NCBI GenBank assembly: GCA_029962745.1
Contig: CM057157.1
Span: 22,376,088 to 22,440,087 of the forward strand
Source of the DNA: Echinometra lucunter
Lineage: Eukaryota; Echinodermata; Echinoidea; Camarodonta; Echinometridae
Direction: 5' to 3'
DNA: 64,000 nt
Notes under the pieces: model-generated
What the model was told of the DNA's origin: nothing
The model's database searches: none
Seen by the model: only the letters and a program-made list of their open reading frames with translations
Translations under genes and position numbers: made by a program
Part shown: positions 63,558 through 64,000 of the stretch, one piece after another
Position numbering within the stretch: position 1 is the stretch's first letter
Layout of the letters: each line of letters starts with the position of its first letter

Positions 63558-63808
63558 ACTGTAAAAAAATATTGGGTAAAATTTTAACCAGCTCGAGGAT
63601 AATAATGTCCAACCAACTTTATGCAATATTTTTACCCAATGCGGGAAGCATATTGTCCAGTTAGGGTAAAAATAAGCAGTAATTACTTTAGTATGGGCAA
63701 AATTTTCATCAAATTGGATAAAAAGAAATGCCCAAAGAAATGCCCAAAGTTTGTTGGACACAAAATTACCCTCATGGCACATTTTTACCCAGTATTTTTT
63801 AGAATGTG
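63558..63808. mobile_element. CACTGTAAAA MITE, copy 2
   Basis: CACTGTAAAAAAATATTGGG ... CCCAGTATTTTTTAGAATGTG, about 85% similar by eye to 25898-26167. Confidence 0.85.
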
Positions 63809-64000
63809 GTTGGTTTGTCATGGTCTGTGTTCAAAATTCTTTGGCAGACAACCGGCTGAACTATGGAATTTTGTACCAAAAAAAAAATGATCATACACAA
63901 TTAAATAACATGAAATTGATGCATAATACAAAGTGAGTTAAGGCAGCTTTTTACGTAAAATTCTAGACTCAGTCACCCTTACATTCCTTTGGGAACATTT
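63809..64000. other. Receptor intron 7, no exon seen
   Basis: TTTGGCAG at 63840-63847 looks like an acceptor and DNRLNYG overlaps it, but no donor at 72 bases follows, so I do not call an exon. Confidence 0.4.

Noticed and set aside
63840..63900. Possible next receptor exon (DNRLNYGI after TTTGGCAG)
   Set aside because: No donor at the expected 72-base distance, and it borders a MITE end.

Overview
The window looks like a repeat-rich, intron-rich animal nuclear genome. The style of its two protein-coding genes (an SLC23 transporter and a CUB/LDLa/LRR receptor), the mix of transposons and the many foldback elements suggest a marine deuterostome, most likely an echinoderm such as a sea urchin. 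That assignment is an inference; I cannot prove the species. There is no bacterial or viral gene set. Most of the DNA is intron and mobile-element sequence.

Left part (1-14 kb): the minus strand carries nine coding exons (12666 down to 718) of a sodium-dependent nucleobase/ascorbate transporter of family SLC23. All exons join in frame through GT/AG splice sites. The gene runs off the left edge, so the last ~150 residues are missing. Its introns hold a LINE 3' end, a tRNA-derived SINE, a palindromic Tc1/mariner-type element with TA duplication, and microsatellites.

Middle (14-41 kb): no conserved host gene was recognised. This stretch is a stack of mobile elements. From 14669 to 18130 lies a 3.5 kb foldback element whose arms are built of TTAGTCA sub-repeats. 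It encloses what looks like a promoter/first exon, a last exon and a poly(A) signal of some gene. It may itself sit inside an older element built of TTAACCAA motifs. Around 20 kb is a tandem ~398 bp repeat carrying a complete tRNA-like cloverleaf with a UCA anticodon. Several CACTGT-ended foldback MITEs follow. Between 28.9 and 39.7 kb one mariner-like transposase pseudogene (minus strand) has been split by three insertions: a LINE, a 1.56 kb hAT-like element (8-bp duplication GCTCAAGC) and a 7.26 kb hAT-like element (8-bp duplication CCTGCATG). The 7.26 kb element contains five splice-bounded exon-like blocks without a long reading frame, a candidate spliced noncoding RNA.

Right part (41-64 kb): the plus strand carries seven exons of a secreted or membrane receptor: a signal-peptide exon at 41274, then after a 16 kb intron a CUB domain, two LDLa modules, an LRR N-cap and a first 72-bp leucine-rich-repeat exon at 63211. 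The layout resembles LDLa-LRR GPCRs (GRL101/relaxin-receptor type). The gene continues past the right edge. Its first intron holds a tandem duplication and a CR1/Jockey-group LINE interrupted by a nearly intact Tc1-family transposon with an intron. Later introns hold hAT-like elements with palindrome arrays, a GC-rich 42-bp minisatellite and a CAG-type microsatellite.
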